From NCBI GenBank assembly GCA_030248135.1, contig JASANC010002457.1:1-64000 (forward strand): a stretch of 64,000 bases of DNA, in the 5' to 3' direction. This DNA is from Theristus sp. LFF4_11. Its lineage: Eukaryota > Nematoda > Chromadorea > Monhysterida > Xyalidae. The notes under the pieces were generated by a model. It worked only from the letters and a program-made list of their open reading frames with translations, was not told where the DNA came from and searched no databases. The translations under genes and the position numbers were made by a program. Of the stretch, positions 37,101 through 47,700 are shown piece by piece. Within the stretch, counting starts at the first letter, position 1; each line of letters opens with the position of its first letter.

Positions 37101-40100
37101 TTTCCTCCCACCCCCCAAATTTTTTGGGGCCACCTCAGGTGCTGCAACCGTGACTAAAGATGGGTTTTCGGGTACGCTGAGTTCAAAAATCTTATTTAGA
37201 ATTTTGCCCGATGTTTCTACTGTGCCCTAAACGCGTATGCCATGGGGATCAGGAGGGAAATTTCCTTAAAAATTAAATTTAAATAAAAAGCGCGTCACAA
37301 GACACCTGAAATCCTGTTACAATTACAAATCAAGGTCGCTGAGTCTGCATATAATGTTTATTTTGCTATACGGATTACTCCGCACCCTAAAAACGGCCTC
37401 TATGGGGACGGAAAGGGAAAAAAACTGGAAAAAATCGGAAACTAATCAAAAAATATACGAAAAACTGTGCCGTAAATACAAATCGAGATTGCTGAGTCTG
37501 AATATGATGTTTATTTTGTTATACGGATTACTCCGCACCCTAAAAACGGCCTCTATGGGGACGGAAAGGGAAAAATTTGAAAAAATCGGAAACTAGTCAA
37601 GAAATATATGAAAACTGTGCCGTAAATGCAAATCGAGGTTTCTGAGTCTGAATATGATGTTTATATTGCTATACGGACTACTCCGCACCCTAAAAGCAGC
37701 TTCTATGGGGACAGAAAGGGAAAAAATAAAAAAATCGGAAACTGGTCAAAAAAATCTGGAAACTATGCCGTAAATACAAATTGAGGTCGCTGAGTCCGAA
37801 TATAATGCTTATTTGGCCATACGGATTACCCCGCACCCTAAAAACGGTCTCTATAGGGACGAAAAAGGATAAATCTGAAAAAAATCGGAAACTAGTCAAA
37901 AAATCTGAAAACTGTGCCATAAATAGAAATCAAGGTCGCTCAGTCCGAATATGCTGTTCATTTTGGCATGCGGATTGCTCCGCACTCTAAAAATAGTTTT
38001 TACAGGGATGAAAATGAAGAAAATTGAAAAAATCCGGAAACTAGCCAAAAAATCTGAATCAATGTCGCTGAGTCCGAATATGATGTATATTTTGCTATAC
38101 GGATTCTTTTGACTAGTTTCCGATTTTCTTCAGATTTCTCGCTTTTCGTCCCTATAGAAGCTGTTTTTAGGGTGCGTAGTAAACCGTAAGGCAAAATAAA
38201 AACATCATATTCAAACTCAGCGATCTCGGTTTGTGTTTGTGGCATAGTTTTCTGATTTTTTAACTAGTTTCGATTATTTTTTAACTTTTCCCTTTTCGTC
38301 CCAATAGAGGCCGTTTTTAGAGTGCGAAATAATTCATATGGCAAAATAAACATTATATTCGAACTCAGCGACTTTGGTTTGTATTTACGGCACAGTTTCA
38401 AATTTTTTTGACTAGTTTCCGATTTTTTTAATTTTTTTCCTTTTCTGTCCTCATAGAAGCTGCTTTTAGGGTGCGGAGTAATCCGTATAACAAAATAAAC
38501 ATCATATTCAGACTCAGCAACCTCGATTTGTATTTACGGCACAGTTTTCATTTATTTTTTGATTAGTTTCCGATTTTTTCCAGTTTTTTCCTTTTCCGTC
38601 CCCATAGAGACCGTTTTTAGAGTGCGGAGTAATCCGTATTGCAAAATAAACATTATATGCAGACTCAGCGACCTTGATTTGTAATTGTAACAGGATTTCA
38701 GGTGTCTTGTGACGCGCTTTTTAGTTAAATTTAACTTTTAAGGAAATGTTCCTCCTGATCCCCATGGCATACGCGTTTAGGGCACAGTAGAAACGTCGGG
38801 CAAAATTCTAAATAAGATTTTTGAACTCAGCGTACCCGAAAACCCATCTTTAGTTACGGTTGCAGCACCTGAGGTGGCCCCAAAACATTTGGGGGGTGGG
38901 AGGAAACACCCTGCATGCGGCATATTGACCAAAAACGCATGCGACAAGCCATTTTGTTTTGTATCGTGTGAGTCCCGGCGACGCTTTATGAAGCTGAAAT
39001 TTTACATGTATATACATTTTTCGCAGATCTTTCAGGATTACCTAAAAACTATACCCCACAAACGTTTCTAAAGTACCGAAAAACGTGAAAAACCACCAAC
39101 CTCTGCAGTTTTTTAAAAATACAAAGCATGAAAAAAAATTTTCAACCTATAGTATAACAGCGAAAAATGTGCGCAAACACAAGGGGAATTGATTGGTGTT
39201 TGATTTTTGTTGATAGGTTCAAGCAGAAGCGAGCTAGAGCAGTTTTACTACAAGGGGGTCGAAAATTAGGTTTTTCCCAATTTTGAAACATAAAGAAACC
39301 TTGGATTAAAATAAAAATATGATTTTCGAACTCAGGGCATCAAGGCGGTTCGATTGGTCTTAAATTTGACTGAATTTGAAAACTTTTTTGAAATTGTGCC
39401 TAGAGGTGTGGAGGCCGGGTCGGTCGACTCAAAAAGCCTATCTTAAATTTCGCGCGCTCCTTGCACCCTGAAAAGAGCTGCCATGTTTACTCGGTCATTC
39501 CGTACCAAAGGCCCCAAATGGGTGAGTTAATAGTAATTTCATTACAAAAGGCTGTTATAAAAGGAAATTTCTATGTAGAGTAGAAGTTTCTGCGACTTTC
39601 TTGCCTGCCATGCAATGTATTTTTGCCATTTTTCAACAAACCCCCACCCCTAGAATTTTTTTGTAAATAACCCCCCCCCCCCCCACCAATAATCCCCCCC
39701 CCCCACCAATAAACCCCCACCCCTAAAAGTCGCTGACGTATTAATCCCCCATGGGGGTTTATTGGGGGTAATACGGTAGCCCAAAAGTGCATTGCCACTT
39801 TTATTTCTGGGAGACCGCATGGAACTAGAAATCAAGTGGGACATGCAAACGGACAGGACACCAGGTACATGTTCGGACACCCTTTTCAGTGTGCAGCAAA
39901 CAGAAAATCTCGATCAAAAGCTGTTGATGACTGCGTAGGGCTCAGAAGCACACACACGCACTAATTTTGCTGCGTTTATCGGCCATACGCGGGCTAGGTG
40001 ATTCTCGTGTTCCAGTTGAACACAATGCACACACGAGCAAATTTTCATTCTTGTTCTTGTTCAGACATGCAGTAAGTGCACACTTTAGACAAAAAACTGA

Positions 40101-43100
40101 ACAAATCCTTGGGCTGGTGCAGTTGTTGGCCAATAAAGTGAAACAGTTCCCCTTTTGGCCCACATGCACTGCGCTGATTGGCTCAGTTCTTTTTGTCTGA
40201 GTGTACATGCTGTTGATGGATGCAAGTGAACTAAACCGGCCATACATTTGCAAGCGCACGTCAGTCGAGCTCAGTAGCACGGAGATGGCGACGCCCGTGA
40301 ATGGTGACTTTTGAATTGATCGCAACGGCACGATCGTGGCAAACGTGAACACAGCGGCCAGTTGCAGCATCTGCCGCGCAAACACATCCAATCGTTCAAC
40401 AGGGCGTCTCGGTGAGACGCGAACTACGACGGGGTGGTCTACAGCTTCGAAAGCGCTTACTACACGCACAATGTACAGGGTGAGCCAAAAAAAGGTTCCA
40501 ATTCTAAAATGCTCTCACTGGCTTGTGCTGAGGTGTTTCGAGCTGAAAATTGGATCACTGTTCGAAAACAGTTGGAGGTTTTTCTGACCAAATTTTTGTT
40601 CCGGTATGTGTCCCCTATCACTCACTACAGCAGAATATCTGGAAAACATGAAAAATCGACAAATGTTGTAAAAAGCAGCGGGCTGACTTAGCTGTAACAA
40701 AAGGACCTCATGGTTTAAAATTTGGAACAGTGTTAAAACACTTTGGGAAGTTTCTTGTGATTAAATTTTTTATTTGGTTTACACGTTTTTACAGTGTAAT
40801 TTCCAATAAAATAGCAATTTTTGACGAAAAAAAAACAATGTTCATCCAACTTCCAACTTCGTCACACGGGGTCAAATAGAATTTTGTACGAATTTGCCTA
40901 ACCACTGTGGAAAAGTTATTTGCATGTTCCCACCAATTGGCAGACCAGACTTGCTGCTCTGCCGTCCAGTTAACCATATGGCAGTAAAGACTGAAAATGG
41001 AATTGCATGACTGAAAATGGAATTGCAGAAAACAGCTGGTCTGCTATGGTGAAAATATCAGAGTGGCAAATTGTGTGAATTAAAAAAAGAAAAAAATTGC
41101 CTCTGGAAAGATAAATTCGCATTTGTTCTGAGCAGAACCACTCACGCACGCTCAGACTCGAAGTGAAACATCAGGGTGATCAAAGACTGTTCAAATGCAA
41201 TTCGGCATTCGGAATTTTCAAGCTACTGTATGCGCGTATTGCTTTTTTCATCTTTTTTGTGTTGTGAACACTCGGGTTGTCACCAACGTTCATCATTAGA
41301 TTTTTGTTACAGCTAAATCAACCCTCTGCATTTCACAACATTTGTCGATTTTTCATATTTTCCAGATAGTTTGCTGCAGTGGAGTGACAGGGGCAACATA
41401 CCGTGACAAAAATTTGGTCAGGAAAACCTCCAAATGTTTTCTAATAGTGTTCCAATTTTCAGCTCGAAACACCTCAGCACAAGCCAGTGAGAGCATTTTA
41501 GAATTGGAACCTTTTTTTGGCTCACCCTGTACTTGATGGAAAGCACCCAGCTTTCTTTGACTTAATTGAGAGCAATTGAAGTTCTAAAGCAAGGAACGCA
41601 GATACAGATTCAGATATCCGTGTAGATGTAAATGTAGTAAAGAAGAAAATTTCGAAAAAAAATCAAAAGTTCAAGTTTGTAGTGTACCTGAAATAGTAAG
41701 TTGTGGTTATGAATGACCTCAATGTCTCATGTAGATTTGCACTTCAACCTGCATTAATTGCGTTTGCTGCTCTTCTATTTCTAAAATGGAATATGTAGAG
41801 GGAAATGGCAATGAACACTAATGGATCAGTGGGCTCGTGTACTATTCCGGCCCGCGAAATTCCGGCCCGAAGAATTCCGGCCCGCTCATTCCGGCCCGAA
41901 GAATTCCGGCCCAAAGAATTCCGGCCCGAAGAATTCCGGCCCGAAGAATTCCGGCCCGGAGAATTCCGGCCCGACAAATTTTCGCCAGCACGAACAATAT
42001 TTAACCACGAAGTGATTTTTGGTAATCAAATATCGATTGGGAATAATTATTCACAACGTGAATAACTAAATTCATACAGCTAGTTGAAGCTATGTTAGCC
42101 GTGCAAAATTATAGCTGAGGTTTGTATTTTTGTTCCAGCAAGTTCAACACAATGACTTGTGTTTCTGCACTAGTGCCCCCCCCCCTCGAAATTTGCTTGA
42201 AACCCCACCCAGCGAAACTTGCCTAAAACAAGATATTTTTTGAAGCACAAAGAAGTCACGTCTGAAATAATGAAAATGCAAACTAGCCAGCAAGATCACG
42301 CAAATCAAATGTTGCAGAAATGATACCAAAAAGGACAAAACACAGCACAAACAAAAATCAGTTAATAAGTAATGGTTCACAAATCCTGGTTCGTGATAAA
42401 AAAAAATTTATTTATTATTTTGAAAAAGGTTCCTCTTTCCAAAAAAATCAATTAACAATATCAACTAAAATCAATTTCCAAACATCATTGAAAATATACT
42501 GTAACATGTGAACATCGATATTTGATTACCAAACAACACTTCGTGGTTTAATAGTGTTCGTGCTGGCGAAATTTCGTCGGGGCCGGAATTATCCGGGCCG
42601 GAATTCTTCGTGCCGGAATTCTCCGGGCCGGAATTCTTCGGGCCGGAATTCTTCGGGCCGGAATGAGCGGGACGGAGCTCTTCAGGCCGGAATTAGCGGG
42701 CCGGAATTGTACCCCTCCCGGATCAGTGCTATGATCCAGTTAGGCCTGCAAGCCCAGCTGACGGAAAGGAAAGTCGTGAAAAATGTGTGTAGTAAGCGCT
42801 TTGATTTGGACCGTCTAATCGGTTGCTGTGAACGTCTGAAGTTTGGCTGCTGCCTTTGAAGCGTTGCTTCACGTGGTCACGTGAAGAATGGGCAGACTGC
42901 AGTGTCGTTGTTCCGCCTGCAATCACGTTAAGCTCTGTTTACTGCTGACCGTAAAAAACTCAGATATTCTGCAAATCATAGAAAGTAACATGCTAGAAAG
43001 TGAAAGGGACAATTTTAATTTTAACATGTTTTCAGAAGTTTTCGAAGTTCCGGTTGACCGTTCCACGGCAGCCGACTCCGTTGGCATCGTCCACTGCTGT

Positions 43101-43629
43101 GCGGCCGCTGTGTGCCGTCGGCTGCGTTACGCTGTCGTTTCTCGTTGCAACAAAAACGTTCAATTCGGCTGAAAACAGTTTTCATGATTGGCTGTCTTTG
43201 TGACCCGAATTGAAACGATCGACACATACCCGAATGTTGACAAGCGTTCAGCACGCGATTTCGTCGTTTGACAGCGTTCCTTCCACTGACAAATCTACGA
43301 CATACAAGTTCAAAAATTATGAAAAACATCAAACAGAGTGCACATGGAGTTTCACAAAAACTCATTACTGTGTGGTTCGCTTCAACTCGACTTGATGAAC
43401 TGTTCGACCAGCCAGCGCTGAAGTTGGTTTTGTTGATTTGCGGATGTTGTTGGCCGACCTCGTTGCTGTCAGTTGATGCCTTTGGCGATGTTCGTTTGAA
43501 ACCGCTGTCAGTTCTTTGTTCGCGGTGCTGCCACGTTGACGGACGGACGGCACGGGCCTGCTGCGGCAGTGACGGCACGCACAACAGCACCAGCAACAGT
43601 GACGCCCTCCAGTCGTCGCGCGAGTGCAT
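19120..43629 (-). CDS. Multi-CCP (sushi-like) surface protein, paralog 1; 5' part disrupted
   Basis: Exons from 5': E1 43,629-43,369; E2 43,285-43,230; E3 from 43,168 (end uncertain, stop at 43,021); E4a about 40,460-40,246; E4b 36,063-35,835; E5 35,731-35,646; E6 35,567-35,409; E7 35,325-34,514; CCP exons E8-E23 listed separately. E4b onward is open and in phase, and matches paralog 2 exon by exon, with E5, E6, E8, E12a, E19 and E20 the same length. E1 carries a signal-peptide-like LLLVLLCVPSLP. The join E3 to E4a is not visible: E3 soon meets a stop, and a mariner-like element abuts the 5' edge of E4a. So this copy may be broken at its 5' end, use another first exon, or be two transcripts. 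An intron inside E4 (40,245-36,064) is absent from paralog 2 and holds nested transposons. Function unknown; likely cell surface or secreted, from the signal peptide and CCP domains. Confidence 0.8.
20855..23895. mobile_element. 3-kb element with inverted G-rich ends and GATTGCGGCC minisatellite arms
   Basis: Ends are inverted: CCGTTTGCAAATAAGAG followed by a G run at 20,857, and the complement at 23,876-23,895, each next to TTAA (20,851 and 23,896). Inside, a 15-bp repeat (GGACGATTGCGGCCT type) runs at about 21,970-22,210 and in inverted orientation at about 23,527-23,750. The core (22,820-23,215) is the dispersed repeat also found near 975. It lies in the E21-E22 intron of paralog 1. An open frame of 169 codons at 22,675-23,184 has no recognisable domain. 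Confidence 0.7.
25891..26246. mobile_element. Tc1-like MITE with an internal 22-bp tandem repeat
   Basis: Ends CAGTGGCGGCCAAAACTGTT and the near-complement AACATTTGGCCGCCACTG, each flanked by TA (25,889-25,890 and 26,247-26,248). Between them a 22-bp unit (GTGTGTGCTGTGTGTTGTGC plus GC) is repeated about 13 times with one variant unit near 26,095. Because 22 is not a multiple of three and the unit lacks stops, all frames stay open and give false Cys/Val-rich or His/Thr-rich ORFs. It lies in the E17-E18 intron. Confidence 0.88.
27603..27691. mobile_element. PIF/Harbinger-type MITE, TAA target duplication
   Basis: An 89-bp hairpin: ends AGGGACATTCATGAAGC and GCTTCATGAATGCGCCT, flanked by TAA on both sides (27,600-27,602 and 27,692-27,694). 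The inner stem is GCTATG/CATAGC-like. Relatives are at about 45,490-45,575 and 60,316-60,392. It lies in the E15-E16 intron of paralog 1, close to E15. Confidence 0.8.
28108..28375. mobile_element. TA-flanked MITE, GGTATGGCCGA family, copy a
   Basis: Starts CGGTATGGCCGAGTGAACAT and ends GGCCATACTG with TA on both sides. The body contains CAGGGTGCAAGGAGCGCGCG and ACTCCTAGTCTGCGACGTCT, shared with 28,389-28,665, 36,366-39,502 and 56,398-56,681. It lies in the E14-E15 intron. Confidence 0.85.
28389..28665. mobile_element. TA-flanked MITE, GGTATGGCCGA family, copy b (inverted)
   Basis: It lies 11 bp after copy a, in opposite orientation: starts CAGTATGGCCGAATAAATAA and ends ACGGCCATTCCG, with TA at 28,387-28,388 and 28,666-28,667. 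Together copies a and b form a 560-bp inverted repeat inside the intron. Confidence 0.85.
29569..29977. mobile_element. Complete G/C-run-ended non-autonomous element (about 410 bp)
   Basis: Ends TACCGTATTACCCCCA and GGGGGTAATACGGTA are inverted. The inner ends carry CCCATGGGGGATTA. This is the reference copy for the fragment at 1-309 and the interrupted copy at 36,174-39,778. It lies in the E12b-E13 intron. Confidence 0.85.
31334..32672. mobile_element. 1.3-kb foldback element with GGCACGTCACG repeats, TAA duplication
   Basis: Ends AGGCCCGTTTAGCCGTCCG and CGGACGGCTAAACGGGCCT are perfect inverted repeats flanked by TAA (31,331-31,333 and 32,673-32,675). Arms of about 300 bp contain repeated CGGCACGTCACG and CGACGTACGTCGACG units. 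The middle (31,690-32,330) is AT-rich without a gene. End sequence and TAA duplication resemble PIF/Harbinger. It lies in the E10-E11 intron; a short relative is at about 33,489-33,640. Confidence 0.85.
33489..33640. mobile_element. Short palindromic relative of the CACGTCACG element
   Basis: TCCGGCACGTCACG at about 33,529 pairs with CGTGACGTGCCGGA at about 33,601; outside these, TCATTCACG pairs with CGTGAATGA. It lies in the small E9-E10 intron. Confidence 0.65.
34514..35325 (-). other. Exon E7 of paralog 1: Gln/Pro-rich region plus hydrophobic segment
   Basis: A single exon of 812 bp. Order: short basic lead (LCRIGPSEFYRR), acidic DDRDRLDNDD stretch, a Gln/Arg segment likely coiled coil (RLKEQLEQQQRLKDERL), about 110 residues of RPGQQ/NQFGQQ-type repeats, the conserved block DPISRVLGEGYDISGIENP then LYDYDGLK, and a Gly/Ala/Leu hydrophobic stretch of about 24 residues (VAGMVGAGLAPLALLGAGVG) that could cross a membrane. 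The block after the Q/P repeats is almost unchanged in paralog 2, the best-conserved part of the protein. Confidence 0.8.
36174..39778. mobile_element. G/C-run-ended element interrupted by a later insertion
   Basis: The left part (36,174-36,365) and right part (39,503-39,778) together make one copy of the 410-bp family, with TACCGTATTACCCCCA and GGGGGTAATACGGTA ends. It is split at the site GAAATTGTGC-TA-CCAAAGG, which is intact in the copy at 29,569. It lies in the paralog-1-specific intron within E4. Confidence 0.9.
36366..39502. mobile_element. 3.1-kb palindromic TA-inserting element nested in another element
   Basis: Starts CAGTATGGCCGAATTAATAA and ends GTTTACTCGGTCATTCCG; TA is duplicated at both sides. 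Termini match the small MITEs at 28.1, 28.4 and 56.4 kb. The interior is a near-palindrome (about 36,560-37,250 against 38,690-39,450) flanking head-to-tail units of about 145 bp (ACTCCGCACCCTAAAAACGG, 37,340-38,000) and the inverse units (38,100-38,650). No transposase frame was seen. Confidence 0.88.
40476..41529. mobile_element. Mariner-like element remnant, TA-flanked, no transposase frame
   Basis: Ends CAGGGTGAGCCAAAAAAAGG and CCTTTTTTTGGCTCACCCTG are perfect inverted repeats, extending with AATTGGAACC-type sequence for over 70 bp. TA flanks at 40,474-40,475 and 41,530-41,531. No long frame or D,D34D/E core is visible, so it is a non-autonomous derivative. It abuts E4a of paralog 1; without it the frame of E4a would extend about 45 bp further before a stop. 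Confidence 0.9.
41840..42713. mobile_element. Element with inverted GAATTCCGGCCC minisatellite arms
   Basis: A 15-bp unit (GAAGAATTCCGGCCC) runs for about 135 bp at 41,845-41,985 and returns inverted at about 42,568-42,712. Inside the arms the TTTCGCCAGCACGAACA stretch is inverted at 42,551-42,573. The core is AT-rich. The design matches the 20.9-23.9-kb element with a different unit. It lies between E3 and E4a of paralog 1. Confidence 0.8.
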
Positions 43630-44798
43630 ATCGTTTTATGAGTCGCTTTGAAAGCGTTCGCAGCTAGTGACGGTTTTTAAACCCTGAAAACGTGAAATAC
43701 AAACACTCGTGGTCTTCTTTAATCGGTAACTTTGGGAATTCTTTGTGAAAACAGAAATCACTATTGACAGCGATATCTGAGTGATTGGAGTATCGCTATG
43801 CAGAGATGCAAAGCATGCAAACAACTCCGTGATGGTTGTTACTTCACAAACTTCTATCAGCATGATAGACATACGGTATATGCAATAAAAACGTCACACG
43901 CGTGTTGTTTTGAAGCAAGCAATGCTCATCTGTTACGGTAAATCGTCTCCCGAAAAAGAAACTGGTCATAGCAGCGCAGTTTTTTTACGAAAGAATCAGT
44001 TGATGACAGTATTTAGTCCGTTTAGTTTGAAAATGTGTGACGTCAAAGCAACCACTTTACAATTTATCTTTTTTTATTTCGATTAACTGAAGCGTGTTCA
44101 GTGAAGAAACGCTCACCGATTAAAAACATTTTCAATTGTTTTTTTTCGACATTTTTTATTCTGCAGTTGACCTGCTTATTATAGCAATTATAATGTGTTT
44201 ACAGAGTGAGCGTAATATGCTTTAAAAAAGTACATATGATAAGACAACATAACTGTGAATAAGTGTTGCGTTTGCAAATTATCGTAATTTTCAAGACGAC
44301 CACCCATGATGGAAAAAATGTTGTTTTTGTTCAGTGAAAAAAATGCTTTCGTTAAATCATATTCTTGAATTTGTTGTTTTGAAGGTAATTTGTGAATTCA
44401 ATGATGAATGGGTTGTTGAATAACATTTTATTTCACGTTGCATAAAACAGTGTAAAATGTACACAGCATATTTTTTATTAAAAAACTTGGCCACTCAAAC
44501 ACACCCTCCCCCAACAAGTAAATGACACATACAGCATGCTACAAGAAAAATGAATGAAAGCAAAAAAAACAAGATCAGCAGATCTCGAATCTTTTCGTGA
44601 TCTTCCTTTTGTTTGTTTTTTCAGCAAAAACAAAACGAAAGCCATCACCATTAAGTGAACGAATCACAATCACGACATGCAGTGACATATGAAAGCTTTT
44701 TTTTAGAAAGAATCGCGACAGAAGAAGAAAATTCAGTTGAACACCAATCAAACACAGCGTCACACGGCACGATTTTACGGGACGCAATAGTACGTACA
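43630..44798. other. Spacer between the two multi-CCP paralogs
   Basis: About 1.2 kb, AT-rich, between the stop of paralog 2 (44,799) and the start of paralog 1 (43,629). On the minus strand AATAAA occurs at about 44,474-44,479, a plausible poly(A) signal for paralog 2. The region must also contain the paralog 1 promoter. No gene was seen. Confidence 0.6.
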
Positions 44799-47700
44799 TC
44801 AACCGGCCGGTGCTGGCATACAGGTGTAGTCCGATAAATCGCCGTTACTCCATGCTCCACTGACGCAGGTGGATGTGACCGGGCCAGCGCCGACGTCTCC
44901 CGGTTGCACATTGTTCGCCTCACTGGTCAGCTCCTCCCCAGCATCACAAAACGTCACCCACTGGTAGAAATGCGCCACCAGCTCGCCCGGCACGACCTCC
45001 AGGCAGCCGAACACGGCCGACGAGTCGTTGAAGGTCGCGTTGCCGGTGACAGCGTACGAGCACGCTGCAAACAGTCACGTGATGCAAACATCATGATGTA
45101 CAGTGGAACACTGTGATCGCAACTACTGTGAACAACAAGCGCAAAGTGACCAGTACAAAGCGGCACGCATGTTTGCGGCACCGACTCGGGATGCATTCCT
45201 CGGCGCCCGTGTCGACCGGCCACGTGCCGTCAGCGGCGCACGTTCTGTCCTGCGTGGCGACGTAGTACGTGCCGCAGAGAGCGTCATTCTCGGTCGGTAT
45301 GTGCAGTGCTTGCGTGTTGAAGTCGTCGCAGCTGGCGCGGTGGATGCCGCTGCCTGGCAACGCGATCGACTCATCCTCGTTCCAGTCGCCAAAGTGCGTC
45401 CAAACGGCCGCCGGATTTCCGGTGTGCGGCGGGTGTGCGCAGCCTGCAGCAAAGCAAACTTGCTCAGTCGCGGCATTCAGCAGCATCTATGCGGCATTCA
45501 TGAAGCAGTGTTTAGTGACGCGTTGCTGTGTTAAAGCACAGCTGGGTCACTAAATACTGCTTCGTGAATGACCCTTTAGTCGGCCAGTAGTGTCCATCAT
45601 TCTATCGAACAGTTACCTTATATGTATGCATACCATCAGTGTTTTAAAAAAGAAATCTTGAGATAAAAATGATACGTTTTGATAAACAGGTAGAAGTCTA
45701 AAAAACTATAAAATTTTCGTGATTACGTACCTCCCGCGCAAGTGATCGCGTTAGTAGCTGGCTCATCAAATGTGAGTGTTCCAAACGTTCCTGGAAACTG
45801 AAATGCTACCAATGTGCACAATGTACGATTAATTATACAGGGTGGGCCAAAAAGTTTCCGGTTTCAAAATGTTCTCATGAACCTTGACGATGATGACGTC
45901 TGTGAGCAATGATGCGTTTTGTGATTCTCGGTGAAAACTAGTTTTTGTGTGAAAAATTCGATTTTTTAATACGCTGTAAAACTGAATTTACTTGACTAAA
46001 CCAAAAAAAAATTGTGAGAAAAATTCCATGACGTGTTTCATCAGCTCTGAAAATTTCAGCTCAAAAGGCCTTTCCACACGCCAGCGAGAGCAGTTTGAAA
46101 CCGAATATTTTTTGGTTCACCCTGTACATTCGTTTTTCCATAGGTTAGCCCAAAGCTGCAGTCTGAGCGACGTCTTCATTGCAGGATTAGCTGCATCGAT
46201 GACATGCACATCACAAGCGTGCAGCACGACAAACTTAGTGATTGCGACCATGCAGTGTCTGCGTTGCATACCGTCAGCGTGTCGTAGTCGACGCACGTCA
46301 CCACGGTTGTCGGATTGACATCGAACTCTTTTGTGCCACTGACGTACGGCATCAGCATGAGACACTGCGTGTTCGCGTCGCCGCCCGTCAGCGCACACAT
46401 GACCGCTTTGTCCAGCGTGAACGACTCGCCCAGTTTTATTCGGTCGTTCGAAAACATACCCTCGAGCGCATTCTTCTGAGAGACGTCCCACGCGCAGCTG
46501 CCCAGGTCGACCCGTGCCGGCAGCACGCACGCTGAAACGAAAAGCAGCTTTGCTTTGCGCACGACATTTCGGATTTCGCTAGTGGCACTGAAGCGCTCTG
46601 GTTGCAGTTACGGTATTCGATGCAGTCGAAGTCCTTGATGTCGCTCGACCATTTTCCGTCCGGGTTGCAGGTTGCGGTCGACTCGACCGGCGCCGCAGGG
46701 TTCGAGCCGGCCAACGTGACGTCGGTCGTTGGATTCGTCAGATCGTAGTTCGGCGGCTCCGTCGAACACGTGGCCAGGTGTACGGTGCCCGGCGTCACAC
46801 GCGTGGTGCTGCCGTCGATGACGTTGCACGAGGTCGGCGTGACGCTGAACGTCGCGTTGCCTGACTCCACAAGGGTGCACGCTGCAAGTCAAGCACTTTT
46901 CGTAACTGTGTGTGGTCGTCACGCACATCGAATATGAATGCGTATCGCTTGTTTGTTTGCGCCACATTGCTTGCTCGCTATTAAGATACGACTATTTGCT
47001 GACTATAAGAACCTATAATACGACTATTGGAAAAAAGAGCGAAAATGTTTCAACAAATTTATGATCATTGTTTTGGTTGTAGGGCTGTCAAGAACATGCA
47101 ATTTGGTCGTGTTTCGTTGCGACACATATATCGAGCATCTAGAAATAGTTTCTAACGTACTCGGTGTGCACACTTCAGTGCCGGTGTCATCCGGGATCCA
47201 GCCGACGAAGGATCCTTCGTCTGAGCTAACAAAAGTGCACAAAGCATCACGTGGCTCTTCCTCCGGACAATCAGCCTCTGCGGCCGGTCCGACCGTGAGG
47301 ATTTCGGTCGACGAAATACATTCGGCCCGATGAATTCCGACATTCGGTATGGCGAGCCAGAGATTTTGTTCCGTCAGCAGCCAGCCGTTGCCGGGCTGCC
47401 GTGAGAAGGCCACTGTGTCGCTCACGTGCACCGGATCTTTGCACGCTGACAAAAACATACCAAAAACACAGTTATGTACTACAAATGGGATCAAAAACAT
47501 TGGGGTCTGAACGGATAATTTAGTGCTGTTTTATATTTGCTTTGCATTGAAAATCACCAATCAATGCGCCTAGCAAGGTCGTTTTTGTTGAGTTGTCCGT
47601 GTATCATGCGGATGCGCGAGCGAGCGTCAGCGAGCGGAGAGCGCATCACGCATAATATGAGCCGTTTTCCCCTCGCGCGCGTTTTTCAAACTTTCTCGCT

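Noticed and set aside
39942..40245. Continuation of the E4a frame past 40,246 toward 39,942
   Set aside because: A good donor (AT|GTATGG) ends similarity to paralog 2 exactly here, and E4b restores phase and similarity.
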